NCBI RefSeq assembly: GCF_000768675.1
Contig: NZ_AVPI01000012.1
Span: 1 to 64,000, forward strand
Length of the DNA stretch: 64,000 bases
Origin: Knoellia flava TL1
GTDB taxonomy: Bacteria > Actinomycetota > Actinomycetes > Actinomycetales > Dermatophilaceae
Direction of reading: 5' to 3'
Position numbers and translations under genes: made by a program. Shown here piece after piece: positions 45,577 to 54,640 of this stretch (position 1 is its first letter; each line of letters begins with the position of its first letter). Under the pieces are notes generated by a model. It searched no databases. It saw only the letters and a list, made by a program, of their open reading frames with translations, and was not told the DNA's origin.

Positions 45577-46281
45577 GTGAAGGTAAAGGCTTGGCTACGA
45601 GGGCATGACTTCGATCTGCAGGATCTGATTAACCTTCTACCGGGCGGCGAAACCCGTGTCGTAAAGGTCGAGGACGGCCACTATCTAGAGTCCATCGAGA
45701 TTGACGAGCCACCAGACGGCGTTCCGTTCTATGAGGCAGCTCCTCGCGTGCTCCGGCGCATCAATGGCCTAGCCCGGGCGAGAAATCCGAACTTTGAGTT
45801 GGTCGAGTTGACGGGCAACTACTCGACGGACGGCTGGGACCACACCGTTGTATCGATGGCCTCCATCAAGGCGCGGGCAAGGATTCAGGCGACTGGAGTG
45901 GTTCGGAAGCCGAACGGCGCGGTGTTGCCGGCGCAGCCAGCGGACGGACCCGCCCGCGCCCAAGTCGCGGCCTCGACACCAGCGGTGGACGAGGCGCTCG
46001 ACATCATGGGTCAACTGGATGTCTTGAGCTGGCCACAGCTCTACAAGGTCTTCGAGATCGTGCGCGCAGACATAAAGCCCCAGTCTTTGGTCGACCTCGG
46101 TTGGGCGTCCGCAGATGAAATCAGTGCCTTCACTGGATCGGCCAACCGGCCCGATGTCAGCGGCACTCGAGCACGCCATGCCCGGATGGGCGGGGCTCCG
46201 CCTCACCGACAAATGAGCGAAGAAGGCGCGAGAGAGCTCATCAGTCGGCTCGTAACAACGTGGATCGACTCCAAGAGGTAG
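45577..46281 (+). CDS. Hypothetical protein, 234 aa
   Basis: No family recognised. The N-terminal half (to about residue 120) looks like a compact alpha/beta domain, VKAWLRGHDFDLQDLINLL onward. A Pro/Ala-rich linker follows (about 125-145), then a helical region, VDEALDIMGQLDVLSWPQLYKVFEIVRAD, and a basic tail. No membrane span. GTG 45577 is set by the TAGCCT box. Island codon use. Function unknown. Confidence 0.65.
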   Translation: MKVKAWLRGHDFDLQDLINLLPGGETRVVKVEDGHYLESIEIDEPPDGVPFYEAAPRVLRRINGLARARNPNFELVELTGNYSTDGWDHTVVSMASIKARARIQATGVVRKPNGAVLPAQPADGPARAQVAASTPAVDEALDIMGQLDVLSWPQLYKVFEIVRADIKPQSLVDLGWASADEISAFTGSANRPDVSGTRARHARMGGAPPHRQMSEEGARELISRLVTTWIDSKR

Positions 46282-46408
46282 GCCCCCAGATAGCCGGCGG
46301 CTACACCGCTACGCTCATGGACGGCGGAATGGCATCTCATGCACAGGAGACATTCTGCCCCGCCCCGACCGCACCCGTGGCTGCCACCAACTCTGACATG
46401 ATGACCAT

Positions 46409-46657
46409 ATGGTGAGCGAGCGCGGCTTTTATACATGGCGGGAAGCCCCCGCTGCACTTCGCGAGCGGGGTGAGCAGGGCTGGTATGTCTCCGGTATGCA
46501 GGGCGTCCGAATCAATGAGGATGGTGGCGTACAAGATGACCCCGAATGGGCACTCGCAGACGACCTCGAGATCGAGGATGCAATCGCTGCCTTGGACGCG
46601 TGGCCTCACGATGAGAACTTCGGCGTCTACATCGATCTAACACGTTCTCCGATTTAG
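46409..46657 (+). CDS. Small acidic hypothetical protein
   Basis: Acidic protein of 82 aa, no membrane span, containing several Trp and the segment DDLEIEDAIAALDAWPHD. Family not recognised. ATG 46409 lies 6 nt after CATGAT, a leaderless pattern; GTG 46412 would also serve. It sits alone in the island between two gene-poor stretches. Confidence 0.55.
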   Translation: MVSERGFYTWREAPAALRERGEQGWYVSGMQGVRINEDGGVQDDPEWALADDLEIEDAIAALDAWPHDENFGVYIDLTRSPI

Positions 46658-46897
46658 CAGCCACCGTCTGCGTACTGGCGCCCACCGCCCTCAGCGCCGC
46701 AGGCGCGTCGTACCGCCGCGTGCCGGGGCGCGGCATGGGTCCGCCCATGCCGAGATCCACAAGTTGAGGCGCTCTTCCCGCAGGACGAGCCGGACCTGTA
46801 TCCGCAGAAGACGCTCACAGAGGCAGCTGCCGAGGTCACCGTCCCTGCTGACTGCTCCGCGGCGGGTGCCCAGCGAGGGGTGCGGGATGATCGAGGC

Positions 46898-47337
46898 ATG
46901 ACCTTGGACGTGCAGGTGGAGATCGTCATCGACCGCCCTATCGCCGAGGTGGCCGCGTACGCAGGCGACCCGCGCAACGCCCCCGAGTGGTACTCCAACA
47001 TCACCTCGGTGGCCTGGCAGACGCCACCGCCCGTCGCAGTCGGCTCGACCATGGACTTCGTCGCCCAGTTCCTCGGTCGCACCCTCTCCTAGACCTACCG
47101 CGTCGTCGAGCTCGGACCTCAGCGCCGACTCGTGATGCGGACGACCGACGGCCCCTTCCCGATGGAGACGACCTACGCCTGGACCGAGGTCGGCGAGGCG
47201 CGCACCCGCATGACGCTGCGCAATCGCGGCGAGCAGCCGGGTTCGCGCGGCTCACCGCACCCATGGTCGAGCGCCCCATGCGGCGTGCCACGACGAAGGA
47301 CCTCGACCGGCTCAAGAACCTTCTCGAGAACCGATAG
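46898..47337 (+). pseudogene. Decayed SRPBCC family protein gene
   Basis: START/polyketide-cyclase-like protein of about 145 aa, expected as one frame. It reads from MTLDVQVEIVIDRP to FLGRTLS and hits TAG at 47090-47092. The same frame then continues TYRVVELGPQRRLVMRTTDGP to RNRGEQ, after which homology shifts frame near 47235 (GFARLTAPMVERPMRRAT to the end at 47337). One nonsense and one frameshift together indicate a true pseudogene. Confidence 0.85.
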
Positions 47338-47537
47338 GTCATCAGCCCGACGCGAGGGTGTGGGCCAGCCCGGGCCCTGCCCGACGGGCTCGCCCACCCG
47401 GAGGGTTGCCCGACTGTCACCGGTGCTGGGTTACTGGTTTGGTGCCGCCGTGTCCCCCAGCCGGGGTGACACCGCCCAGACCGACGATGTTTCCGAACGC
47501 GACGCACGCCCATGCTTCAGTGCGCGCAGGAGGAGTC

Positions 47538-48896
47538 ATGCACCACTCACGTCGTCGTACCCTCGCAGTTCTCACAGCGGTCGGGGCCCTGCTCGGCGCC
47601 CTCGGCACGTCGAGCGCCACCGCCGCCGCTCCACCGTCGACCGACAGCAGCGAGGTCGTCCACTGGAACCAGGTCGCGGCGAGCACGCTCGGAGCGATCC
47701 CCGGTCCCAACGGCGGTGCGCCGCCGGCGTTCCAGATCAACATGGGCATGGTGCAGGGTGCCGTCTATGACGCGGTCAACGCCATCGGCCGCGTGACGCA
47801 CCGCGCCTACCTGCTCGAGACCCGGACGGGAGCGCGAGCCTCTGAGGACGCGGCCACCGCCACCGCGGCATACGACGTCATCACGTGGCTGCTCTCCACG
47901 GCACCGGAGCGCGCGCCCTTCCCGGCGCGGGCCGCGCTGCTGGGCACGGTGAACGCGGCCTACGACGCCTCGCTCGACGCCATTCCCAACAACGCCTTCA
48001 AGCGTCAGGGTGTGGCCGTCGGCCACGCGGCGGCGGCGGCCATGCGGGCCGCGAGAGAGGGCGACGGTCGCTTCGGGCCGTCACCGTGGGTGTCGAATCC
48101 CGCTGCAGGACACTGGCAGCCGCTCATCGTCAACGGCGCACCCGCACTCGACCCGACCCCGTGGGCGGGCAACGTCACGCCTTTCATGATGACGAGCCCG
48201 TCGCAGTTCCGCTCGGCCCCACCGCCAGCGCTCGACAGCATGCAGTGGGCCACCGAGTTCAACGAGGTCAAGGCGCTCGGGCGAGCCACTGGCTCCACGC
48301 GCACCGATGAGCAGACCTACATCGCGAGGTGGTGGCAGAGCGCGCCGGTCTTCAGCTGGAACGAGGTGGCCCGACAGCTCATCACCCGAGCCGGCCTCAC
48401 CGCCGAGGACAGCGCCCGCCTGCTGGCGCTGCAGAACATGGCCGGCGTGGACGCGTCGATCAACTGCTGGAACGACAAGTACCACTTCGACTTCTGGCGA
48501 CCGTGGAACGCGATCACCGCCGACGCCACCCACGACGACGACAACCCGCTGACGCAGGAGGACCCGACGTGGACCGCACTCATCACCGCGCCCTACCCGG
48601 AGTGGATCTCGGGGCACAACTGCCTCGACGCCGCCCACGCTCTGGTGCTGCGTGCCTGGTTCGGTGACGACCCCGCCGGCGGACCGTTCCAGATCACGAG
48701 CATGGCGACGAACCACGGCGGCGCGGCCGTCCGCTCGTTCGACACCTTCACCCAGCCGCTCACCGAGCTCATCGAGGCGCGGATCTGGGCAGGTCTGCAC
48801 TACCGCAGCGCCGACGTGGCCGGACAGCTCCTGGGCCGCAACGTGGCGAGCTACGGCATGTCGCACTACCTCCAACCCGTGGGATCCGGTGGGTGA
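47538..48896 (+). CDS. Vanadium haloperoxidase-like PAP2 superfamily protein
   Basis: Exported protein of 452 aa with a signal peptide (about 1-31, ending ATA-AA). The vanadate/phosphate site motifs are K-x6-RP in KYHFDFWRPW, SGHN in PEWISGHNCLDAAHA and R-x4-H in ARIWAGLHYRSADVAG. These match the vanadium-dependent haloperoxidase branch, which oxidises halides with peroxide. AGGAGGAG precedes ATG 47538. Activity (haloperoxidase versus phosphatase) is not certain. Confidence 0.88.
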   Translation: MHHSRRRTLAVLTAVGALLGALGTSSATAAAPPSTDSSEVVHWNQVAASTLGAIPGPNGGAPPAFQINMGMVQGAVYDAVNAIGRVTHRAYLLETRTGARASEDAATATAAYDVITWLLSTAPERAPFPARAALLGTVNAAYDASLDAIPNNAFKRQGVAVGHAAAAAMRAAREGDGRFGPSPWVSNPAAGHWQPLIVNGAPALDPTPWAGNVTPFMMTSPSQFRSAPPPALDSMQWATEFNEVKALGRATGSTRTDEQTYIARWWQSAPVFSWNEVARQLITRAGLTAEDSARLLALQNMAGVDASINCWNDKYHFDFWRPWNAITADATHDDDNPLTQEDPTWTALITAPYPEWISGHNCLDAAHALVLRAWFGDDPAGGPFQITSMATNHGGAAVRSFDTFTQPLTELIEARIWAGLHYRSADVAGQLLGRNVASYGMSHYLQPVGSGG

Positions 48897-48995
48897 CCGC
48901 CTCTGATCCGTATGCCGTGCGATGGGGTCCGCTTCCAGCGGGCCCCTCGTCGTGGTCACCGAGCCTCGGTCGCCGATCCGGCCCTGGATTCGCGG

Positions 48996-49184
48996 CTAGT
49001 CGGACGCCTGACCGACAGCAACCCTGCGCTCGGCCCGGTTCTGGGCGAGCAGGTCGCGCAGCTCCGGGTCGGACTGCACGAGGTAGACGAGACCGCAGTT
49101 GTGCGGCCCGTCCGCCCCCGGGAAGCAGAGACTGCACGGGTCGCCCGGACGGATCGGGCAGGCCGGTTGCGGACGTCGGGACAT
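48996..49184 (-). CDS. Small cysteine-containing protein (DUF6767-like)
   Basis: Protein of 62 aa with CPIRPGDPCSLC and a later CGLVYLVQSDPELRDLL. This conserved pattern is widespread in actinobacteria; I recall the name DUF6767 for it. Four cysteines could bind zinc or an iron-sulfur cluster. GGAGGT sits just before the ATG at 49184. It lies opposite to both neighbours. Function unknown. Confidence 0.82.
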   Translation of the reverse strand: MSRRPQPACPIRPGDPCSLCFPGADGPHNCGLVYLVQSDPELRDLLAQNRAERRVAVGQASD

Positions 49185-49352
49185 GGCACCTCCTGCTCCA
49201 CCCACGCTAAAGAGAAGTGGGCGAGCCGACCCGGGCCCTTCGTCCCGTTCTCTGCGACGCGCCGCCGCGAGGCCTCGCCAACCCGACCCCGCCACCCCGC
49301 CCGCCCATCGGCTCCGCCCCATCCCGGTCCGCCGGCTGACAGAGTGAGGCGG

Positions 49353-50810
49353 GTGAGCGAGTGGTTCCTCCCCACCTCGGAGCGGCCCTGGACGGCCGGG
49401 AACCTCGTCGTGCCCCGGGTCCACGGAGCCGGCTACTTCGCCCGTCTGCTCGAGCTCGTCGAGGCGACGACCAGCGGAGACCGGATCTTCCTTACCGACT
49501 GGCGCGGCGACGCCGACGAGCGCCTCACCGCCGACGGCCCGACCGTCGCCGACCTCCTGAAGTCAGCGGCCCACCGCGGCGTCGAGGTCCGCGCCCTCCT
49601 GTGGCGCTCGCACCCCGGCCGGCTCAACAGCGAGGAGAACAACGAGCTCGGTCAGGTCATCAACGAGGCGAACGGCGAAGCTCTCCTCGACGAGCGGGTG
49701 CGCCGCGCCGGGTCTCACCACCAGAAGCTCGTCGTCGTCCGCTTCAAGGGCCGGCCCCAGGACGACGTCGCCTTCGTGGGCGGCATCGACCTGTGCCACG
49801 GCCGACGCGACGACGCCGACCACCATGGTGACCCGCAGGCACCGCCGCTCGACGAGCGCTACGGCCCCACACCGCCGTGGCACGACGCCATGGCCGAGAT
49901 TCGCGGACCTGCCGTGGCCGACGTCCTCGAGACGTTCGCCGAGCGCTGGGACGACCCGACCCCGCTCGACCACCGCAACCCCTACCGGGCGGTGCACCAC
50001 CGCATCGTGCGCATGCCACGCCACCCCGAGCCGCTGCCGCAGCGCTGGGACCCGCCGCCGGAGGCAGGCCTGCACCAGGTTCAGGTGCTGCGGACCTACC
50101 CACGCAAGCGGCCGGCATACCCGTTCGCGCCGGAAGGTGAGCGGTCGATCGCGCGCGCCTACACGCGGGCGTTCCAGCGGGCGCGACGGCTCATCTACAT
50201 CGAGGACCAGTACTTCTGGTCCGACGTCGTCGCCGCGACCCTCGCCGAGGCGCTGAGACGCGAGCCGGAGCTGCAGGTCATCGGCGTCGTGCCGCGCTAC
50301 CCGGAGGAGGACAACCGGGTCAGCGGTCCACCGATGATGTACGCGCAGCGGCTCGCCTGGGACGCGCTGCACGAGGCGGGCGGTGACAGGTTCGCCCTCT
50401 TCGACATCGAGAACGCCGAGGGCACACCGATCTACGTCCACGCCAAGGTCTGCGTCGTCGACGACGAGTGGATGACGATCGGCTCCGACAACCTCAACCG
50501 GCGCTCGTGGTCGCACGACTCGGAGGTCACCTGCGCCGTCGTCGACGAGGACGGAGAGCTGCCCCGCTCACTGCGGACCTTGCTCTGGGCCGAGCACCTC
50601 GGCCTGCCCGACGACGACCTGCGGCTGGCCGACCCCAGCACGGCCATGGAGCTGTGGACAGAGCGCGAGGGCGCCCCCGGCGGCCGCATCCACCGGCACG
50701 TCCCGCCCGTCCTGTCGCGGCGCACGCGCGCGTGGGCGCGACCGGCGTACCTCGCGCTCTACGACCCGGACGGTCGGCCGCGCAGGCTCCGCGGGACGAC
50801 CGACTTCTGA
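49353..50810 (+). CDS. Phospholipase D family protein
   Basis: PLD/cardiolipin-synthase superfamily enzyme of 485 aa. The first HKD motif is in SHHQKLVVV with GGIDL following; the second is VHAKVCVVDDEWMTIGSDNLNRRSW. A PLD-type helix RLIYIEDQYFWS lies between. No signal peptide or membrane anchor, so it is probably cytoplasmic. GTG 49353 is 7 nt after CAGAGT, a leaderless pattern. Substrate (phospholipid or nucleic acid) is open, though the second-motif context favours lipid. Confidence 0.9.
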   Translation: MSEWFLPTSERPWTAGNLVVPRVHGAGYFARLLELVEATTSGDRIFLTDWRGDADERLTADGPTVADLLKSAAHRGVEVRALLWRSHPGRLNSEENNELGQVINEANGEALLDERVRRAGSHHQKLVVVRFKGRPQDDVAFVGGIDLCHGRRDDADHHGDPQAPPLDERYGPTPPWHDAMAEIRGPAVADVLETFAERWDDPTPLDHRNPYRAVHHRIVRMPRHPEPLPQRWDPPPEAGLHQVQVLRTYPRKRPAYPFAPEGERSIARAYTRAFQRARRLIYIEDQYFWSDVVAATLAEALRREPELQVIGVVPRYPEEDNRVSGPPMMYAQRLAWDALHEAGGDRFALFDIENAEGTPIYVHAKVCVVDDEWMTIGSDNLNRRSWSHDSEVTCAVVDEDGELPRSLRTLLWAEHLGLPDDDLRLADPSTAMELWTEREGAPGGRIHRHVPPVLSRRTRAWARPAYLALYDPDGRPRRLRGTTDF

Positions 50811-50940
50811 GCAGTGCCGGGGTAGGGCGAGCCCACCCGGGCCGTGGGTCCCGTGGTCCCGCCGGTGCCGACGAACCATCGACGCCGGCCCCGCGTCGGG
50901 TCGACACTGGACTCGACGTCGACGAGCAGGAGGTCGAACG

Positions 50941-51102
50941 ATGAAGAACGTGCGATGCCTCATGGGACGCCACACCTGGGAGCGACACGTCACCCCCGGC
51001 ATGGGTGGACCGAGCGCGGTCTTCCACACCTGCAGTCGGTGCGGCACCGAGAAGCCGGTGCACGAGCCCGCGAAGTACCTCTCGCGCGTCATCCCCGGCT
51101 GA
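50941..51102 (+). CDS. Small zinc-ribbon-like protein
   Basis: Protein of 53 aa: MKNVRCLMGRHTWE and then HTCSRCGTEK. The C-x4-H and C-x2-C spacing suggests one zinc site. Related tiny proteins are frequent in actinobacteria but uncharacterised. GGAGGT at 50929-50934 lies 6 nt before the ATG, which supports translation. A hairpin follows at once. Confidence 0.72.
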   Translation: MKNVRCLMGRHTWERHVTPGMGGPSAVFHTCSRCGTEKPVHEPAKYLSRVIPG

Positions 51103-51105
51103 ACC

Positions 51106-51139
51106 GATCCCGTATGCCGACCACACGGCATACGAGATC
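51106..51139. terminator. Hairpin of paired GTATGCC/GGCATAC after the zinc-ribbon gene
   Basis: CGTATGCCG (51111-51119) pairs with CGGCATACG (51126-51134). The stem continues through GATC after one mismatch, 13 of 14 pairs. Placed 3 nt after the stop, it may terminate transcription. Confidence 0.6.
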
Positions 51140-51204
51140 CGTCGCCTTTGGGGACCACCGCGGAGCGCGACGACTCGACTCACCCGGGAGGCCGGGTGCC
51201 GTGT

Positions 51205-51426
51205 CTAGAGCTTGGTCATCTTCCGGAACGGCGTGGGGATCCGGACGGTGCTGCTCGTGAAGTCGACCGTGGCGCCGCTGGCGTCGACGCCGATGACCCG
51301 CCCGAGGCCGTAGGCGTCATGCAGGACGCGATCGCCGGTCACGAACAGCTCTACCTCCGGCTCCGGGCGGGGAGCGAAGGGGCTGTTGGCGTGACGAGGG
51401 CGCGGGCGCTCAGATGACGGGACCAT
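51205..51426 (-). CDS. Small protein with GDRVxHDxYGLGxV motif
   Basis: Protein of 73 aa: a polar Pro/Arg-rich start, then FVTGDRVLHDAYGLGRVIGVDASGATVDF, a small beta-barrel motif like that at the C-terminus of UvrD/PcrA helicases. In those proteins the barrel binds RNA polymerase. As a separate protein it is found in actinobacteria, but its role is unknown. ATG 51426 has no strong ribosome site. Confidence 0.75.
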   Translation of the reverse strand: MVPSSERPRPRHANSPFAPRPEPEVELFVTGDRVLHDAYGLGRVIGVDASGATVDFTSSTVRIPTPFRKMTKL

Positions 51427-51602
51427 GTCCTCGAAGTATGCGCCCTCTCGGCGCGGGCGGCGAACATCGCAGGTCAGGGGTTGACACCGGCCCTCGCCGG
51501 GTCGACCTTGAGGGGGTGCCGGACACGTCGTCGATGGTGCCGGCAAGGCACCGGCTCACCCCCGCGCCCGGGCGCGGCCGGCCGTCACAGGAGGAGCGCG
51601 TC

Positions 51603-52088
51603 ATGTCCACGTCGATCTTCGTCCGCATCGACTCGATCAAGGGGGAGTCGCGCGAGCGCGGCCACGAGGACGAGATCGAGGCGTCGTCGTGGTCGTGGGG
51701 TGTCGCCCAGGCCACGGGCGCAGGAGGCCCGGGACACGGCGGCGGTGTCGGGCGCATGGGTCGAGCGACGTTCTCCGAGTTCACCTTCGTGCACCATGTC
51801 GACGCCGCGACACCGTTGCTTCTGAAGGCGTGCGCGACCGGGCAGCACCTGCCCAAGGCGCGGGTCACCGTGCGCAAGGCCGGGCAGGGTCAGCACGACT
51901 TCCTCGTCATCGACCTCACCGAGGTGAGCGTGTCGAGCGTCGCCACGTCCATCAGCGCCGACGCCGGCGCGGGCGACGAGGTCGTCGTGCTGTCCTTCGC
52001 GAAGGTCGACCTCGAGTACGTCCCTCAGGGAGCAGACGGCAGGCCCGAGCCCGGCATCCGCTTCACCCACGACCTCAGGACGCGCTGA
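51603..52088 (+). CDS. Hcp-family (type VI tube-like) protein
   Basis: Protein of 161 aa. The start MSTSIFVRIDSIKGES, the EIEASSWSWGV block and a central FVHHVDAATPLLLKACATG segment match Hcp, which forms hexameric tube rings. A Gly-rich loop (about 40-56) occurs where Hcp proteins vary. GGAGGAG precedes the ATG. No other type VI gene lies nearby, so this is an orphan; its role in a Gram-positive host is unclear. Confidence 0.85.
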   Translation: MSTSIFVRIDSIKGESRERGHEDEIEASSWSWGVAQATGAGGPGHGGGVGRMGRATFSEFTFVHHVDAATPLLLKACATGQHLPKARVTVRKAGQGQHDFLVIDLTEVSVSSVATSISADAGAGDEVVVLSFAKVDLEYVPQGADGRPEPGIRFTHDLRTR

Positions 52089-52092
52089 GCGG

Positions 52093-54393
52093 TCAGGACG
52101 CGCTGAACGGACTGAACGGGCTCACGCTCGGTGCGGCGAGCGGCGCGGCCGTCGCCTGGGCGGCGGCGTCACCCGCCGGACCCGGTGCTCCCGTCCCACC
52201 GGGCAGCGCGACCGCCCGCTCCTTCTCGAGTGCGTCCGTGAGCAGAGACACGAGCGCCTCGAGCTGGACGTCCGCCGACGACCCGACCTCCTCGTCGGAC
52301 CCGTCGAGCGCCCGGGCGGCGAGCCCGGCCTTGTCGTCGATGAGCTGGGCGAGGCGGGAGTCGATCGTCTGCGCGGCGATGATCCGCCACGCCGTGACCG
52401 GCTCGGTCTGGCCGATGCGGTGCACGCGGTCGATGGCCTGCGTCTGCTCGGCCGACGTCCACGAGAGCTCAGCGAGGACGACGTTCGAGGCGACCTGCAG
52501 GTTGATGCCGACGCCGGCCGCGGTGAGCGAGCAGACGATGATCTCGACCTCGGGGTCGGTGAGGAACGCCTCGATGTTCTCCTTGCGCGACTTCGCGCTC
52601 TGGTCGCCGCGGATCGAGGCGTAGCCGATGCCGCGCTTGGCGAACGTCTCCTCGGCGACGTCCATGACGTCGAGGTGCTTGGCGAAGAAGACGACCTTGC
52701 CGACGTTGCGGGCGAGCTGCGCGGCGTAGTCGGCGGCGAGCCCGGCCTTGGCCTGGCCGATCTTGCGCATGAGCGTGAAGACGTTGTCGCCCTTCTCGCC
52801 CGAGCCGGTGCCCGTGTTCTTGAGCTCGGCCGCCGCGACGCGACGGATGAGCGCGTGGTCGAGGCCGTCCCCGTCCTCGTCGCCGTCCGAGCCGTCCACG
52901 GCGCCCCCGAGTCCCGACTCGGCGCGGGTCGACAGCGTGTAGCGGTAGCGCTCGACGAGCCGTGCCGCGAGCTCGGCCTCGGCCGCGCGGATCGACCGCC
53001 CCAGGGCGTCGTCGAGCTCGACCGGCAGGTCGGCCACCCGGCGTGCGGGGATGTCGGAGGCGACGTCGACCTTGCGCCGACGGACGATGCCCATGTCGAT
53101 GACGGTGTTGCGGGCGGAGGTGTAGAACCCGTGGTCCGACGGCGCGAGGCCCTTCGCCTCGAGCGCCGCCATGAGCGCCGGGCGCGGCTTCTTGTCGTCG
53201 ATCCACCCGAGGAACTGCCAGATCGCGCGGAAGTCCTCGATGTCGTTGATGAGCGGGGTCCCCGTGAGCGCCATGAAGAGCGCGTTGGGGCTCCACTCGC
53301 GGATCCTGTCGGCCAGCGCGAGCACGTGCTGCGAGCGCTGCGAGGTCTTGTTCTTGATGAAGTGCGCCTCGTCGACGACCATGCCGCGGAAGCCGTGACG
53401 ACCGAGCCAGCCGACGTGCCGGTCGAGGATCTCGTAGTTGACGATGACGATGTCGGCGAAGCCGTCGATGCCCTCGCCGTCGCCGTGGATGACGGTCGCG
53501 GTGCGGCGCGGCGTCCACAGCTCGGCCTCGTGCGCCCAGTTCGCCTTGACGACGTTGGGCACGACGACGAGCAGCGGGAAGGCGTTCGCGGCGTCGGCGG
53601 CGAGCAGCGCCTGGGCGGTCTTGCCGAGACCGGGCTCGTCCGCGAGGAGGAAGGTGCGGTGTCCCTCGGCGGCGGCCGCGACCACCTGCCCCTGGTGATG
53701 CATGAGCGCGAGGTCCTTGATGCCGTGGACGACGCTCGACGGCTCGGGGAGCGGCATCGACGTTGCGTCGCCTCCGTACTCGAACGACCGGAAGAGGGGG
53801 CTGAGCAGCTCCCAGTTCGCGAGCCGGTTGGTCGTCGGCTTCGGCGTGCGCGCGGCTTCGAAGTCGGGCGCGAGGAAGGGGTTGGCGAGCTGCCGTGCGA
53901 TGACCGTCTGCGGCACGACGCCCTTGGGCGCCGGGGCCGCCGCCACGGTGTCGTCGGACTCCGCCTCCGGCTCCGGCTCCGGGTCGGGCTCGCGCCCCGC
54001 GGCGGCGAGCATGTCGTTGCGCAGGCTCGCCGCGGCCGGCGAGACCGCGGCCCCGTCGGCGAGGAGTGCGAGCAGCGAGGTGTCGCGCGCGGCCGTCTTC
54101 GCGAGGATCGTCGCGATCCCGTCGAGCCGCGTCATCATCGCGGTCCGCTCGCCCTCGGAGATCGACGCGTCGGTCTTCACCCGCGCGCGCTCCTCCCGGA
54201 CCAGCAGGGCCACCACTTGGTATGCCGTGCGCTGGTTGGGGCGGATCTTCCCCCGCTGCGCTGCAGCCTCGACCTGGCGCACGGCCTTGGCGAGCACGGG
54301 GATGAGTCCCTCGCCGTCCTGGTGGCGGCGGTCGCGGGACTGGTGACGTGACGCGTTCTGCGTGCCGCCACGGCGTTGAGGTCGCTGGGCCAA
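52093..54393 (-). CDS. SNF2-family DNA helicase/translocase
   Basis: ATPase of 766 aa. Walker A is in LADEPGLGKTAQAL, the DEAH-type box in VVDEAHFIKNK and motif VI in QAIDRVHRIGQ, the SNF2 hallmark. An acidic/Pro linker (about 130-150) separates a helical N-terminus. A Gly/Asp-rich insert occurs within the second RecA domain. The Ala/Pro-rich tail is about 40 residues. The start is TTG 54393, preceded by AGAAGG. It is convergent with hcp, with a gap of 4 nt. Confidence 0.9.
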   Translation of the reverse strand: MAQRPQRRGGTQNASRHQSRDRRHQDGEGLIPVLAKAVRQVEAAAQRGKIRPNQRTAYQVVALLVREERARVKTDASISEGERTAMMTRLDGIATILAKTAARDTSLLALLADGAAVSPAAASLRNDMLAAAGREPDPEPEPEAESDDTVAAAPAPKGVVPQTVIARQLANPFLAPDFEAARTPKPTTNRLANWELLSPLFRSFEYGGDATSMPLPEPSSVVHGIKDLALMHHQGQVVAAAAEGHRTFLLADEPGLGKTAQALLAADAANAFPLLVVVPNVVKANWAHEAELWTPRRTATVIHGDGEGIDGFADIVIVNYEILDRHVGWLGRHGFRGMVVDEAHFIKNKTSQRSQHVLALADRIREWSPNALFMALTGTPLINDIEDFRAIWQFLGWIDDKKPRPALMAALEAKGLAPSDHGFYTSARNTVIDMGIVRRRKVDVASDIPARRVADLPVELDDALGRSIRAAEAELAARLVERYRYTLSTRAESGLGGAVDGSDGDEDGDGLDHALIRRVAAAELKNTGTGSGEKGDNVFTLMRKIGQAKAGLAADYAAQLARNVGKVVFFAKHLDVMDVAEETFAKRGIGYASIRGDQSAKSRKENIEAFLTDPEVEIIVCSLTAAGVGINLQVASNVVLAELSWTSAEQTQAIDRVHRIGQTEPVTAWRIIAAQTIDSRLAQLIDDKAGLAARALDGSDEEVGSSADVQLEALVSLLTDALEKERAVALPGGTGAPGPAGDAAAQATAAPLAAPSVSPFSPFSAS

Positions 54394-54640
54394 GCGAAAA
54401 ACCTTCTCTGGTCAGGCACGGCATGGGCGCGGATTCGGCGCCGGACCACCGTGCAGGGGCCACGCACGTCCGACACCGGATGCACGGCATACGCACGGCA
54501 TACGGGCTCGAAGGCGAAGGCGTGACGGGGGTGGGACCCCGGCCCCTTGTCGCTGATGCGCCACCGTCGAACGACGGGACGCCCTCCAAGGTTACGTCCA
54601 ACAGGGCCCGCAGGGCCATCTCGGGGGACGACAATGAGCC

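Larger units (their letters stand above)
39162..47340. mobile_element. Probable accessory genomic island
   Basis: The stretch between icmF and the haloperoxidase gene has more AT, more mixed codons (ATT, AAT, TTG, AGG), poorly conserved genes, an Mrr-type endonuclease and a decayed gene. The GTATGCC/GGCATAC heptamer, frequent elsewhere, is absent. No integrase, transposase or att repeat is visible, so the mechanism of entry is unknown and the borders are approximate. Confidence 0.6.
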
